The notes below the pieces were generated by a model that saw only the letters and a program-made list of their open reading frames with translations, searched no databases and was not told the DNA's origin. The position numbers and the translations under genes are program-made. 64,000 bases of DNA, from positions 27,548,269-27,612,268 of the forward strand of contig OY744525.1 in the NCBI GenBank assembly GCA_963556195.1, read 5' to 3'. The DNA is from Sepiola atlantica. Taxonomy: Eukaryota; Mollusca; Cephalopoda; Sepiida; Sepiolidae. Shown here one piece after another: positions 46,606 to 58,605 of the stretch. Within the stretch, counting starts at the first letter, position 1, and each line of letters begins with the position of its first letter.

Positions 46606-46910
46606 GTGGTGGTGCTCGATATATGGTCCGTTACAGTGTCCGTTACTTCGTTTGTTACATTGTCTTTTACTCATTCATTACTCTGTTTTTCTGTATATTC
46701 CACTGTCCTTTAAGCTGTCCAGTTAAAGACCAAGTACCATTAGTATTTAGATCCATTTCCAGTTCAATACAAAGACATGAAATTAGTAATCCCCTATTAA
46801 ATGCAAAATTGGGATACATTTCTCGATAACATGTATCGAGCAGAGACTTCTTCCAAGAACTTCATATCACATTTTTCTAAACTATGTACTTAGCCCATAC
46901 ATACATACAC

Positions 46911-46912
<2 letters not shown>

Positions 46913-46971
<59 letters not shown>
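46913..46971. repeat. TA microsatellite
   Basis: About 29 TA units. Confidence 0.97.
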
Positions 46972-46974
<3 letters not shown>

Positions 46975-47277
46975 AAAATAATTACTATACAATGATTCGA
47001 ACAAACATAGATACCAGTGGTTTCACAGAGACACGTGGAACTTCGGCCGTGGTTTTGAAAGCTAAACACGTGTCTATGTTTCTCCACCAATAGTTTGAAT
47101 CAAAGCTGAACAGCAGAGACACGTGTTTACATCCTTAATTTCTAAGTATTAGTTGGAATTCTGCATTCATAAATTGGGTGTAAACACCTATTTATGTTAT
47201 GTATCATATTTCTTTTTTGTTGACACTGTTTGCATGGGTAATACCCTTAAATAAACGGTTAATTTAGCCCACGAGGT

Positions 47278-47466
47278 TGGAAATAAACATAGGAAATCAC
47301 AAAGATAAAAATGAAGCATGTACAAGTTCAAACTTTACTGACCGTTACGCTCATTCACCAAGTGGTTAAAACGATACCTACGATATACGATTACTCTTTT
47401 GGAGACACAGGTTCGAATCCTGTGCAAGCCTAGTATTTATCTTTGTGATTTTTTGTGTTTATTCCT
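47278..47466. mobile_element. small foldback with a tRNA-like core
   Basis: Arms: ggaaataaacataggaaatc, acaaagataaa on the left against tttatctttgtgatttttt, tgtttattcc on the right. The core (47350-47430) has a caccaagtggtta box and acaggttcgaatcctgt, a good T-arm and B-box, but no matching 7-bp acceptor stem. It is therefore a tRNA-derived or tRNA-like repeat rather than a tRNA gene. Confidence 0.5.
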
Positions 47467-47845
47467 TAAATTGAGTGTGAACAAAAAAGCAGCATGATAA
47501 ATAATATATTGTAAATAAATTCAAATGTTTACCACACACCTATTCAGGTAGTTTATTATTCAAACAAAATATTTTAGATTTACACATCTTTAAAAAATTG
47601 GAGATGAGTAAAAATAAATATTGTATTTGAAATCAGAATCCAAAAAGAAGGTTAAGATGTTACGATGTCAATCTCTGCAGTGTGTATAAATTATTATACA
47701 CACCGGTCGATAACTCAGGTCATCTTCATTGTCCCAACAATTTCACTTGAATGCAGAGGGTTATTTTAAATTGAAGATTTATTAGTTCAAAAAGAGTGGA
47801 AACCAGAGAGAGAAAGAAAGATACTTTTAAAATATGGGCTACTGC

Positions 47846-47848
<3 letters not shown>

Positions 47849-47919
<71 letters not shown>

Positions 47920-48130
47920 CTTGGGTCATGCTCCATTTAGTTAACATTGTGCGCCTTCCCCTACTACAACTGGGGTTTTTGGAGGGCAGGGGCTTTTTCG
48001 TGTCTGCCCCACTTAAGTGACCGACAGAAAAGAAAAAGAATTCCCTTTCTCCGGAAATCATGTGCTTTCACCACTTCTATTTGCTAAGGTCAATATTTTG
48101 AACCCAAATTCGCCAATCATTCTCTCCAAC
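47849..48130 (+). repeat. GA microsatellite and dispersed repeat copy 2
   Basis: About 32 GA units (47850-47914), then ggggggcttggg, actggggttttt, tctccggaaatcatg and aacccaaattcgccaatcat, matching 45780-46030. Confidence 0.6.
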
Positions 48131-48508
48131 CAAACTTGTGATTCCTTATGTAACAAAAACACCGATTTTATGCTTACTTCAATTTGTTTGTAAACAAGTA
48201 TAACTACTTGTTTTTCATTATTTTTTCATATGAATTTGTACCAAAGTCTACATTAGTTATTGACAGTTTGTTCTTTATTCATCAATTGTAACTCATTTTT
48301 TATTTATTTATTAAACTATTTCTTATTGTATTTTTATGTAATTTACTTTTTGTATATTTTAACCCATCAAGAACATGCATAAAGAAAAATCAATAAAATT
48401 ATAAACAAAATAAACTTTTTTGTGTTATGCTTTATCGAATTTCTTTTTGATCACTTTTTTCAGGGTTCTGTTATGAAATTAATTATTTTTTTCTTTCTAC
48501 AAGAGTTT

Positions 48509-48510
<2 letters not shown>

Positions 48511-48578
<68 letters not shown>
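48511..48578. repeat. TA microsatellite
   Basis: About 34 TA units. Confidence 0.97.
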
Positions 48579-48579
<1 letters not shown>

Positions 48580-48582
<3 letters not shown>

Positions 48583-48985
48583 GAAACGGGTTTTGAAACC
48601 AGTAAAATGCAGAGGCTTTTTTAAAATAAACATATTATTTAATTAAATTCAAATTTTCGATTCACACAGTAATCTTCATCAGGATGATAGACAATATTTT
48701 TTTTTCTTCCTTTTTTTTTTTAGACGACATGGTGTCGCTTGATCTTGTGCTGCAGTTATTAACGAAGCTCGTTGTGTAATAATGCCCACAAGTGGTGTGT
48801 GTGCTTTGGTAGCACGTTATAAGTATTAGTAAAATGTTTCCACTGTATAAGATGCATTTAAATTTTGTAATTTGAAACCGTTTTTGAAATCAGTAAAATG
48901 TAGAAGCTTTTTTTTTTAAAATAAACATATTATTTATTTAAATTCAAATTTTTGATTCAAACAGCAATCTTCAACCGATCACATC
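48580..48985. repeat. direct repeat pair with hammerhead-like segment
   Basis: aatttgaaacgggttttgaa to acacagtaatcttcatcagg (48580-48685) is repeated at 48868-48980 with about 10 percent differences. Each includes aaataaacatattattta and attcaaattt. Confidence 0.8.
48650..48690 (-). ncRNA. hammerhead-like motif
   Basis: Minus strand: CTGATGA, an extra A, GATT-actgtgtg-AATC stem, GAAA, then aatttgaattt, which can fold back as a short helix III. Helix I pairing is weak. The copy at 48950-48978 has lost the box. Confidence 0.35.
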
Positions 48986-49542
48986 TTCACAAACATTTAT
49001 TCACCGTTAAGATGCAGTTTCACAAAAAAAATGATTTTGCTATTCAAGCAGTCATCACAATTTCACCAACTCAGAGTCAGAGTTATTCATTGTTCAATGG
49101 AATATACTTCACCAAGAAAAGGACATATTCAAAGAATTTCGGAGAAGTAGTTTTCATTCCTTTTACAAATTGATGAACATTTAAGCGACTTTCAATGAAA
49201 ACACTTGAAGTATGATTGAAAACTTGTATATATGGAGAAAGTGTATTTTACGAACATTTTTCCTGGTTTCGATGGGGACGAGTAAGAGTAGATGTTTGTT
49301 AAAGGATAAAAGCATCTCCACCTTTCTGTATGGATGACTATAAAAAATAATATTGATTAGAACTAAATATTAAAATCGATGAAATCGATTGAAAATAAAT
49401 TTTTTCTTTAAAAAGATGGACTAATATTTGGCCTAAATAACTGACATAATAGATTTCTTTTATCTCCTTTTGTCATTAAAGCTATTCGCATCGACAAAAT
49501 AGGGGGAAAACTGACTCGATTTTATATATAAGAAGAATATAT

Positions 49543-49612
49543 ATATATAATTTATAGGAGGCGATTTCAATGCATAGATGTGTTGGAATCGCAGCCTATA
49601 AATTATCTATCT
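49543..49612. repeat. short palindrome beside TA repeats
   Basis: ataatttataggaggcgatt and tcaa pair with ttggaatcgcagcctataaattat around a 12-bp loop. Confidence 0.75.
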
Positions 49613-49654
49613 ATATATATACTACACACACTGCTTCAAGCAAACTACATCAAC

Positions 49655-49658
<4 letters not shown>

Positions 49659-49695
<37 letters not shown>
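49659..49695. repeat. TA microsatellite
   Basis: About 18 TA units. Confidence 0.95.
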
Positions 49696-49698
<3 letters not shown>

Positions 49699-49699
49699 G

Positions 49700-50215
49700 T
49701 CAGTCTAAAAATTAACGGAACTGGGTGTGGCGTGTGACCTATGAATGACAGAAGGATAAAAGTATTGTGTTTTCATCTAACAATATCTTAGGAGGATATA
49801 ACTGTAATCTTGGTTATCTAGAACCGGCATACTTTTTTTTCACATGCTTTTATCTACACATCTTCTTCCTCACCATGACAATGTACCTGCTCGCAACGTG
49901 CTGAGCATCTATCAATTCCTAGCAGAGAATAACATCACCATACTGAAACAACTTCCTTATTCACCTGATCTTGCCCCATGTGATTTTTTTTCTCTTTTCC
50001 ACTCAAGTTCAAGGTGATCATAAAGGAGACCCATTTTGAAGGCATAGAAGGATATAAAGAGGGCCGTAACTACAGCGCCGAGACATTCCAGAAGAACCCT
50101 TCTAGCAGTGCATGGAGGTGTCGCAGAAAAGGATGTGAAAGTGCATTAAACTTGAAGGGCCTTTGTATTTAATTGTTTCTCATCGCAACGTGATGTGAAA
50201 CAAGGTCTTTTAATT
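49700..50215 (+). pseudogene. mariner transposase fragment
   Basis: 49871-50000 encodes LPHHDNVPARNVLSIYQFLA then ILKQLPYSPDLAPCDFFLFS, the two conserved C-terminal catalytic blocks of mariner transposases; the Asp of HHDN and the Asp of APCDFF are 34 residues or so apart, as in the DD34D group. Downstream, FQKNPSSSAWRCRR-like and CESALNLKG resemble the C-terminus. The N-terminal half is absent and a frameshift follows. A possible left end begins gtcagtctaaaaattaacgg (49698). Confidence 0.8.
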
Positions 50216-50279
50216 TCTGTGTGCAGGGGAGGAGAAGTCAGTTTCTCTGAAGTGGTCCTTTGGAAGGGTACAACAATAG

Positions 50280-50400
50280 TTGACTAGTAAGCATTCCCCA
50301 ATAGGGGTGCTTTTAGCGACCGGCAATAAACCAACCTCCCTCCTGAAGGAGAAGATAATGCTTGGGAGGATGTCCTCCTAGGACCTAACCGAACCATGTC
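50280..50400 (-). mobile_element. U2-SINE family A internal fragment
   Basis: Minus strand: ggtcctaggaggacatcctc, ccaagcattatcttctcctt, caggagggaggttggtttat, tgccggtcgctaaaagcacc, cctattggggaatgct. These correspond in order to the family A middle region. Head and tail are missing. Confidence 0.6.
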
Positions 50401-50419
50401 ACATTCTAATAAAGAATGA

Positions 50420-51480
50420 GCTGATGAAGCCAAGACAGTTGATGGGATTCCGGGTAGATGCTAGCACAGTGTCGGGTATCCCATACGTATATATTTGTGT
50501 TCACAATACAAGCATGTACTAATAAAGACAAAGTAACAAGTCGAAGAAAATATAATTCAATAAAACATTTATTATATGCGGAACAGGCCATGAGATAATG
50601 TTCATTAAAGCGTATATAAAGTGAGTGTAAGTGGAATAATGTATGCGTGTGTATACATATGCATGTGTGTGCATGTGTATGTAGAGACAAAGTGTCCATT
50701 GGGAATGTTTATAGTAGAAAGTCTGAGTATTGTGTACGTATGCGTGTGAGTGGAGAAAACTTCTTACATACCAGGATAGAGTCCTTGTGTGTGTGTGAGC
50801 ACATGGTGATAACAGCCGTTAGACTGATGTTATCTGTAACAAAGGGGAAGGGAGAGAGTGAGTCTGTGCATCCCTTTTTATAAAGCAGATCAGGACGCCC
50901 CCCTGGCGTCACAACAAGGGAATATAAATCGAGTTTGGCGTCACCTAGTGGTATGTGCGTGTAATTGTGTTTGAGAAGGTAGTCAGACCGTGCCAAGAAC
51001 CCCCCCCCCACCCCCAGCCGGCATGAAAAAAGAAGCCGGCGAGGCTTACTTTGAATTTGAAACCGGAAAACCAGGTGGCATGTTTGCAATTGAAATGAAT
51101 TGTTACATTAGTCCCGTTACTTTACAGACAAACCTCGTATATAATGCGTGTGTAAAGATCACATTGACCTGGAAAAAGGTATTAGAATCAAAAGAGAAAG
51201 TTTGTTTGGAAAGGAGGAAAAAGAAGACGCCATGATTAATCATAGAAGCGTTCATATTTGATGTAGCCTCGACTGAAAGACGGACCGGCTTGATAAGAAT
51301 CACGATCTGATTTGATTTGATTAAATCTTATTTCAAACTCGACCTTCTGCTAATCTGACATTATCGATAAAAACGCACATTGCAAGGGAGATAACTTGTG
51401 TTTATCTTGTTGCTAATTGATGATTCAGTTGTTGCGGAAAAAATAACTTTATATTGTAATTAGGTATTTTAATAATAATA
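50420..51480. other. unassigned stretch
   Basis: GT-rich patches and a C run (51001-51009). No coding domain or RNA recognised. Confidence 0.4.
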
Positions 51481-51507
51481 ATAAACATATTCAAATCCAA
51501 ACAGTGC

Positions 51508-51699
<192 letters not shown>

Positions 51700-51700
<1 letters not shown>

Positions 51701-52353
51701 TCACTCGGAGTTCTCACACAGATCATCATCAGTGATTGCTCACTGACAACAACTAGGGGTATTTCCTGGAGTCTGAGTGACAACAAGCCTTTCCAGATTT
51801 CCAGTATTCTTCACCCAGCATTCTCCGCACTTTTCCAGTGGAGGTCTGGTTTGTGCTGTCCCTCCTCGGTCTTCTCATCCTCCTCGACCCTCTAAAAATA
51901 TTTTGTCTGGTGTCAGCCTAGGCCGGCACCATTAAAAAAAAAAAAATTAATTAAATTTTTATTTTTAAAATTTATTTTTTTTGCATTATTTTTTTAATTT
52001 TTTGGGTGGGGTGAGGAGAGAAGGGGGAGCTTATGGTGTTTCTTGTAATTTCTGTTCCTTGGTTCATTTTTGTGTGGTGATAGCTGAGGCCGATGTAATT
52101 TATTAGGGGGGGGGGGGTTATGAAGTGATGTTTCTTGCAGTTTCTGTTCCTTGGTTCGTGTTGTGGTGTAAATTCCTTGTGACTGGTTACCCTTCGTAGC
52201 TTATGCGGGTTGGTTTCCGCATTCGAGGATTTTTCTTAAGATTGCAGCTGTTTTGATCATTGCAGTTCTTTGTATGGTTTCGATGGTCCCTTTGATTCCA
52301 ATTTCTCCCAGTCTTTTCTCCAGTTTTTTTGGGACTCTTCCTAGTGCTGCTAC

Positions 52354-52411
<58 letters not shown>
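51700..52411 (-). pseudogene. LINE-like ORF C-terminus and 3' UTR, minus strand
   Basis: Minus strand 52350-52200 encodes VAALGRVPKKLEKRLGEIGI then ETIQRTAMIKTAAILRKILE before a stop. This resembles the conserved C-terminal block (GALG-VPK...ARILRKVL) found at the end of a widespread invertebrate reverse-transcriptase ORF. It is preceded by a GAT array (52355-52411) and followed, after a 3' UTR with two tttctgttccttggttc repeats, by ATT repeats. Assignment rests on remembered family pattern. Confidence 0.5.
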
Positions 52412-52710
52412 CTATTTATTTATTTATTTATTTATTTTAATTTTATTTATTTATTTATTTTTTACACAAATGAACGAGAATTTAATTTTTTCAAATATTT
52501 TACGTGATCATTCCTATTTTAGTCACCCAAACAACTTATTGTTTTTATTTAAAACATGTTTTACTAAAAAAGAAAGGAAAAAGACAAACAAAATAAAACA
52601 AACTAAGTTATAGTGAGATAAATAGTTTATTTAAAGATTAAATTATCAGGTTGGGAAAAAACTTACTCACCTTCAGCAAATATAGTAATGAGAAAACAAA
52701 GTAAAACATT

Positions 52711-53222
52711 TGGCACTTCTGCCGTATATATAAAGCAGCTGCCGATTAAGAAATCGAAATTGAAGAGTTCCGTTTTTTTTCTCCAAGTACCATTCCTTCA
52801 GAATTCACCAGAAGTTGAATTTAGTATTTAGAAAATGGAGTTAAATGAGATTAATCTTCGAGACATCGGTAATTTAATGAACCAGCCGCAAAAAACAATA
52901 GATTTTTTACAGGCACACCGCCTGATTTCTTAGGGTTAGAGTTTAGGGTTAGGGTTTAGGGTTTAGGGTTTAGGGTTTAGGGTTAGGGTTAGGGTTTAAG
53001 GTTAGGGTTTAGGGTTTAGGGTTAGGGTTTTTTATTTAAATTTTTTTACTATATATAATAAAAAAAAGAAATTGTTAATTGTTTCTTGTTACCCAAAAAC
53101 AAATCAGTCTTGCAGTTTTTTTTTATGTTGTAAAAAAATCACTTCCGGTTGAATTACCTCCCTTTATTTTCAGTAGAAGGACAGAAAATCTGCTGCTTCA
53201 TATATACGGCAGAAGTGCCAAA
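52711..53222. mobile_element. TIR element with interstitial telomere-like repeat
   Basis: Inverted termini of about 31 bp: tttggcacttctgccgtata and tataaagcagc at 52711, and the complement ctgctgcttcatatatacgg, cagaagtgccaaa ending at 53222. The interior includes mixed TTAGGG and TTTAGGG units at 52930-53030. Confidence 0.75.
52930..53030. repeat. interstitial telomere-like repeat
   Basis: About 14 tandem units alternating TTAGGG and TTTAGGG. TTAGGG is the animal telomere unit; the TTTAGGG units are variants. Its position inside an inverted-repeat element argues against a chromosome end. Confidence 0.85.
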
Positions 53223-53357
53223 CAGTTTCCCAAACAATTGCCCCACCCACACCGCCAATTTAATTTGATAAAATAGGAACAACATATATTCGAGTCACAC
53301 GAAATTTTAATATTGTCTTATTGAGTGAATGAGGCTGAAAAATCATATTAGTACTTC

Positions 53358-53520
53358 TGGTTATCTTGAACTTTTCAGCTTTAATAATATAAGCTAATTA
53401 TTACGGTATGGTTTGTTTATTGAATTATTAATTAAGTACTGTTCTAAAACTAGAATTGATTTGAAATGTTTCAATGCCAACTAAGATGATTGCCAGTTGA
53501 AAAGTTCAAGATAACCGTTC
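53358..53520. mobile_element. small foldback element
   Basis: ctggttatcttgaacttttc at the left is mirrored by gaaaagttcaagataaccg at the right, about 160 bp overall, with an AT-rich centre containing ttattacggtat. Confidence 0.7.
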
Positions 53521-53524
53521 TTTT

Positions 53525-54005
53525 TCTTTTTATTTTTAAGGGTCTCTTTTTGCTAAATTGTCCGTGAATTCTGAAATAAAATGTAGAATACTAAAAATAT
53601 TTGCACCTAATATATTTTACGAAAAATCGATTAAAAAAAAAAAAAATTATAATTAAAGAAGAACCGAAAATTTTGTAGAAACCCTAACAATTGATTGATT
53701 TTTCATGAAATTTTTAAACATGTGAGCAGGTGCGCGTAAAAAAATGATTACATTAAAAGTGAGTTGATTTAATTGTTTTCGTTTCTAATTATTATTATTT
53801 TCGTCGCATTAAATTTTGTTTTTAAATGATCACAAGTTTATTTAATGTTTCTTCTTTTGAATGCTCCAAACATTACGATGATAATATGAACTTTTATTCA
53901 AGTTTCATTGTGTTAAATATTGACGGGTGGGTAATTTAATAATCGAAGAGAAATGGCAATTAAGGTTATTTTTAATTTCTTTTATATTTTTTAGTATGTG
54001 TTGAA
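53525..54005. other. unassigned AT-rich stretch
   Basis: No gene or mobile element recognised. Confidence 0.4.
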
Positions 54006-54009
54006 TAAT

Positions 54010-54073
<64 letters not shown>
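54010..54073. repeat. CA then TA microsatellite
   Basis: About 13 CA units followed by about 18 TA units. Confidence 0.95.
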
Positions 54074-54075
<2 letters not shown>

Positions 54076-54269
54076 ATGTTTCACTGAGAATATTCAGTAA
54101 AGTACGGAACAAGGCCAATAAAAAACAAGCTTGATGAGCCCCGATTATAGGGTACAGAGTATTTATACATATATTTGGAGAGTTTACCAAGATATTTTTT
54201 TCCAGAGAGGATTCATTACAACGAAGAAATCTTTTATTTTATTATTTATTTATTTTGTAAAGTTATAGT

Positions 54270-54326
54270 TCCCTACACGTGTTTCGTTACCTATCAAGGT
54301 GCTTGCAAGGCAGTTCATCAGGGGAG
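54270..54326 (-). ncRNA. hammerhead-like motif
   Basis: Minus strand: tctcccCTGATGA, actgccttgcaagcaccttg, ataggtaac, GAAACACGTGTA, gggaact. Helix I: tccc with ggga. Helix III: AC/GT (or ACAC/GTGT) ahead of GTA. Helix II pairs only in part (tgcc with ggta) and its closing pair is mismatched. It shares the GAAACACGTGTAGG end with 55764-55820. Confidence 0.45.
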
Positions 54327-54530
54327 ATACAAAACATAAGATATTGACCTCAACAACCGACAATACTCCACAGGGGATTGAACTAGTTGAAATCACTTAA
54401 GAAAGAAAAAAGGAAAACAAGTTCAAAAGACAGCTCAACCAACTCGGTAATATGTAGTAGCTGTGATGCGCCCCCACAAGAATCAAGTCCGGTGCAATCC
54501 AAAAAGGGGAAAAAAGGGAAAGGAAAAAAT

Positions 54531-54620
54531 ATATGAAAAAGTTCACCGTTGAAAGCGTCATGAAAAATGTAGCATGAAAATTTTTCATGACGCTTTCAAC
54601 GGTGAACTTTTTCATATAAT
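54531..54620. repeat. near-perfect palindrome
   Basis: atatgaaaaagttcaccgtt and gaaagcgtcatgaaaaa against tttttcatgacgctttc and aacggtgaactttttcatat, with a 13-bp loop. Arms of about 37 bp without mismatch indicate recent formation. Confidence 0.95.
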
Positions 54621-54972
54621 TTCAACCTCTTCTCTTTGCATTGGACATTTATTCATTGTATTTATTCATATTATATTTACATCTTTTCAAGTCATGACTT
54701 TTGGTAATTCCCTTACCAACTTATCTCTTTGTATTCCTCTGATGATAATATTCCATTCTTTGAAAAGCCATGGCTTAAGGAAGGAAAAATAAATCTCTTT
54801 TATTTGAAAACATCTTCTTTTGAACAACTGAGGACGTAGTATATTTTGTATTTTTACAATCTTTATTCTCATCTTTTACTTGTCTAAATAATTGCTCTAT
54901 CTCATATATCGAGCATCAATTCTTTCATGTGTTCTAATTTAAAAGTATACATTATATCTTTATTTTCCTATT

Positions 54973-54975
<3 letters not shown>

Positions 54976-55062
<87 letters not shown>
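54976..55062. repeat. TA microsatellite
   Basis: About 43 TA units with one G interruption. Confidence 0.97.
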
Positions 55063-55065
<3 letters not shown>

Positions 55066-55147
55066 AAAGAGGTGTACTAAAAGCGAACTTTTAGGAAAGG
55101 TAAAACCCTATTGTGAAGAGTATACAGCTCAATATCCAGGATAGAGC

Positions 55148-55662
<515 letters not shown>

Positions 55663-55763
55663 TGATTTTATGAAGGCTTACCAAAGCATTCCTTTCAAGA
55701 CACCAATGATCACCATTAAATATATTTTTTCTTACAAATACTATTTATTCAAATTAAATGTTT

Positions 55764-55820
55764 TTTCCTACACGTGTTTCACTACCAAGCAGTTACTTGC
55801 TTGGCAGATCTTCAGGGAAA
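55764..55820 (-). ncRNA. hammerhead-like motif
   Basis: Minus strand: atttcCCTGAAGA (box CTGAAGA), t, a 10-bp stem ctgccaagca/tgcttggtag with agtaac loop, t, GAAACACGTGTA, ggaaa. Helix I: tttcc with ggaaa. Helix III: AC/GT, cleavage would follow GTA. The only flaw seen is a T-T at the base of helix II. This is the best hammerhead candidate in the window. Confidence 0.5.
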
Positions 55821-56117
55821 TTAAATGTCTGGAATACTGGTTTCAACTGCCGACAAAACACAATGTGGCGTTGTAATAGTTGAGGTCACTTAAGAAGAGA
55901 AGAGGAAAAAAATAAAAATAAAAATAAAAGTCAAACTTAAAAAGCAAGGAAAAACAACGAAAAAAAGAAAGTCCTAGAAAAGTCTTAGAAAAGTAGCTCG
56001 TGCATTATTTCTTCCACCAAGCCAACAAGCAAATAATCGGTCCCAAATACATTCAATAAAACCACAAAACCGGAACAATGTGCGATAATACACTTTCACG
56101 TCGGCCGGTACAATGAT

Positions 56118-56468
56118 GAATAAATCCCCCCCCACAAGAGAACAAAAGAACTAAATCATTCAAGATACCGCTCACAAGTTACCATTCCAATCCAATGATA
56201 GTATGGGAATTCTAAATCCAACTTCTCACAAAGAAAAGTCAACACAAATGTTCGTCCGAGTTCAAAGAGTCTTATTTCAATTGTTGATTTATTACCCTTC
56301 GAAACAAACACACGACGAGTTGAATGTCAATCCCGCAGAAAACTCCCTTCCATTAAGAAAAAATCTTAATATAGAAATTATTTATTCAAAATACTGTTTC
56401 TAAAAATATTTATTATTAAACCTATTCCTTCTTTTGTTCTCTTGTGGGGGGGGGGGGGATTTATTCAT
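56118..56468. mobile_element. foldback element
   Basis: Left gatgaataaatccccccccac, aagagaacaaaag; right cttttgttctcttgtg, a G run, gatttattcat. The loop is about 270 bp. It lies downstream of the 55740-55920 repeat, which shares cctacacgtgtttc with 54271-54286. Confidence 0.7.
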
Positions 56469-56479
56469 ACACCTCATAT

Positions 56480-57650
56480 TGCAATCAAAACAATACAAGA
56501 GCAAGGAAAACACTTCTCCTGATTGGTTTCGAAAGAATGTGTGGTTACCAGGCTGAAACCCGAATCCTAACTCTAATGTTCAAAGAAAAGACCGTGCGAC
56601 ACTTCAGCCAATTATTCAACAAGAAGTCGCTGAAGGCTCAGTAATCTATTCTGACAAATGGAGAGCTTACGCTAATTCAAACAAACTCTATTTTCGTCAT
56701 TTTTCTGTAAATCATTAGCTAAATTTTGTCAATCTCAACACCGGAGCACACACACAAGGAATTGAAAGATCATGGTTTGACACGAAGATTCATATATTGG
56801 AAAAAAAAAAAAATGAGAGGCACATAGTGTAGATATTTTTTCCTTGTAGATATCAAGCCAAAGTAGAACTAAATGTCCTGAAACTGTTTTCTAGTTGTTG
56901 TTTTTTTTTAAAATTAGATTTGGTTCAAAGCTGTCTTTTTCGACACACGAGAAACAAAATAGCTGCTTTTTGATGAGGCTTCATTCGTTAAAAAAATGAC
57001 TTAACCTACCACTAACCCAAAGTCCGAGTGGTATACCCCCCCCTTCCCTACCCCGGACTTAGGGTTAGTATTAAAGTAAGTTATTTCTTTTTTACTATAT
57101 TTTCAGCCTCAAATTATTCAAAGCTAAGCGACCACCTTAAAAAAATCGACAGCCATTTTTTTCGTGTTTCGATAAGTCAACTTAACGATAAAAAATTCAG
57201 AGATAATAAATCTTACAATCAGTTTCTACACTTTAAAAGTATACGGGTCGGTAGAAAATAAAATTTTAATGCCTTCAGTGAAAGTTATTAGTTGTATTTA
57301 TTTTTTAATTTTCGATTTTTCGGCTTTTAACTATGCTACAACTAAACCAAGAAGCAAAGGATAGAGTATATTCCCACCCCATCTCCAATTTTCCCAGTGT
57401 GTACAATAACGATAGAACAAATGTAAAGTACATTTATTAATGAATCTTTGCTGAAATTTTCATTTAAATTTGATTATTCCCTCAATTTGGGGAACATTTT
57501 AAAGATTTTGAGATAGCGTTTTTGTGCTTGTCGCTAAAAAATGTGCACGATTTTGGCGATACATCAAGACATATGTTAAATTATGAGGGGCCGTATTTTC
57601 GAAAAGGTGTACTTCAGCTAGTATGAATTGTTATTTAGGTTGAAATTAAG
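56480..57650. other. unassigned stretch with a telomere-like palindrome
   Basis: A short palindrome (57011-57070: actaacccaaagtccg with cggacttagggttagt) resembles the other foldbacks with telomere-like motifs. Otherwise nothing recognised. Confidence 0.4.
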
Positions 57651-57659
57651 AATTAAGTG

Positions 57660-58120
57660 CAAGTCGAGATGACACAGAACTTGGGGAAAGAAATCTGTTT
57701 TCTCACGTATAAGTAACAGACAGGTGACCTTAAGATCAAAGGAACAAATAATTTGGAGTCAACATAGGTTAGAAGGCAGACCGACAAATTGAGGCGCAAT
57801 GACGTAACTGGTTGTTGTTCTGACACAAAGAAACAATAGTTTTAGACAATTTTGCTATGGGGTCTGACTCGAGCAGATGTGAAACAATGAGTTGAAATTT
57901 TAAGTTAAGTCTCGGATGAGACCGAAGACAAATCCCCCCTGTCTGTCTAGTATAAAACTGTCCTCCACTTAGTAAGATTAATAAGTTAATTAGTAAGAAA
58001 TTAAGAAGCATAAGACAATCCGACCTCTCTTCTCGACGTTGTTAAGATGGAGAGATCAATAAAAGCCTCTTTGAACTTCTCAAACTCTGTCTTCTACTCT
58101 CTTTTTGTTGTAAGAAACAA
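57660..58120 (+). mobile_element. possible solo LTR
   Basis: tctagtataaaactgtcctc (TATA-like, 57947) is followed 110 bp later by caataaaagcctc (polyadenylation-like, 58057) and a T/C-rich region, an arrangement typical of an LTR. No target duplication or termini established. Confidence 0.25.
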
Positions 58121-58605
58121 GTTTATCCACAGATACACCACTATGATGATCACGGGCTATGAGAGAAAGAAGATATCTATGCAACTATGGCAAACCACGG
58201 CACAACAAGATGAGAAAAGAAGCAACGGGACAATATGCCGGAGAAGACGACGATGATGACGGCCAATGAGGAAGGAAGCAAAGAAAAGTAACAGGTAATT
58301 AATGACATTGATTTGTAATGAACTTTTTGTATTGAAAAGAATTTGAGTTAAAAAATCAATGGCACACACACATTGATACACATGAAAAGAATTTAATGAT
58401 TGAACACTCTCCTGCATACATGATAGTGAAACACGACCATACCCCACACACGTGTGGCGAACGCTCTGCACATCCAAAATAGGCACACACACATTATGAT
58501 TGTACACTGCACACTATAGATTTAAAGAGAACTATAAAACGAGTAGAAACGACAGTTTAAAGCTTTTCTGTTATTTATAAAAATAGACCTTATTGTTACA
58601 CATAC

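Noticed and set aside
47350..47432. tRNA gene
   Set aside because: Good T-arm but no 7-bp acceptor stem and no standard anticodon arm; it is the core of an inverted-repeat element. The same applies to 60108-60185.
52930..53030. Chromosome end
   Set aside because: The telomere-like run is short, mixed with TTTAGGG, lies inside an inverted-repeat element and is followed by 11 kb of ordinary sequence.
58047..58256. 69-codon open frame as a small gene
   Set aside because: It starts in sequence resembling the U5 part of an LTR (aataaaagcc just downstream of a TATA-like box) and has no domain.
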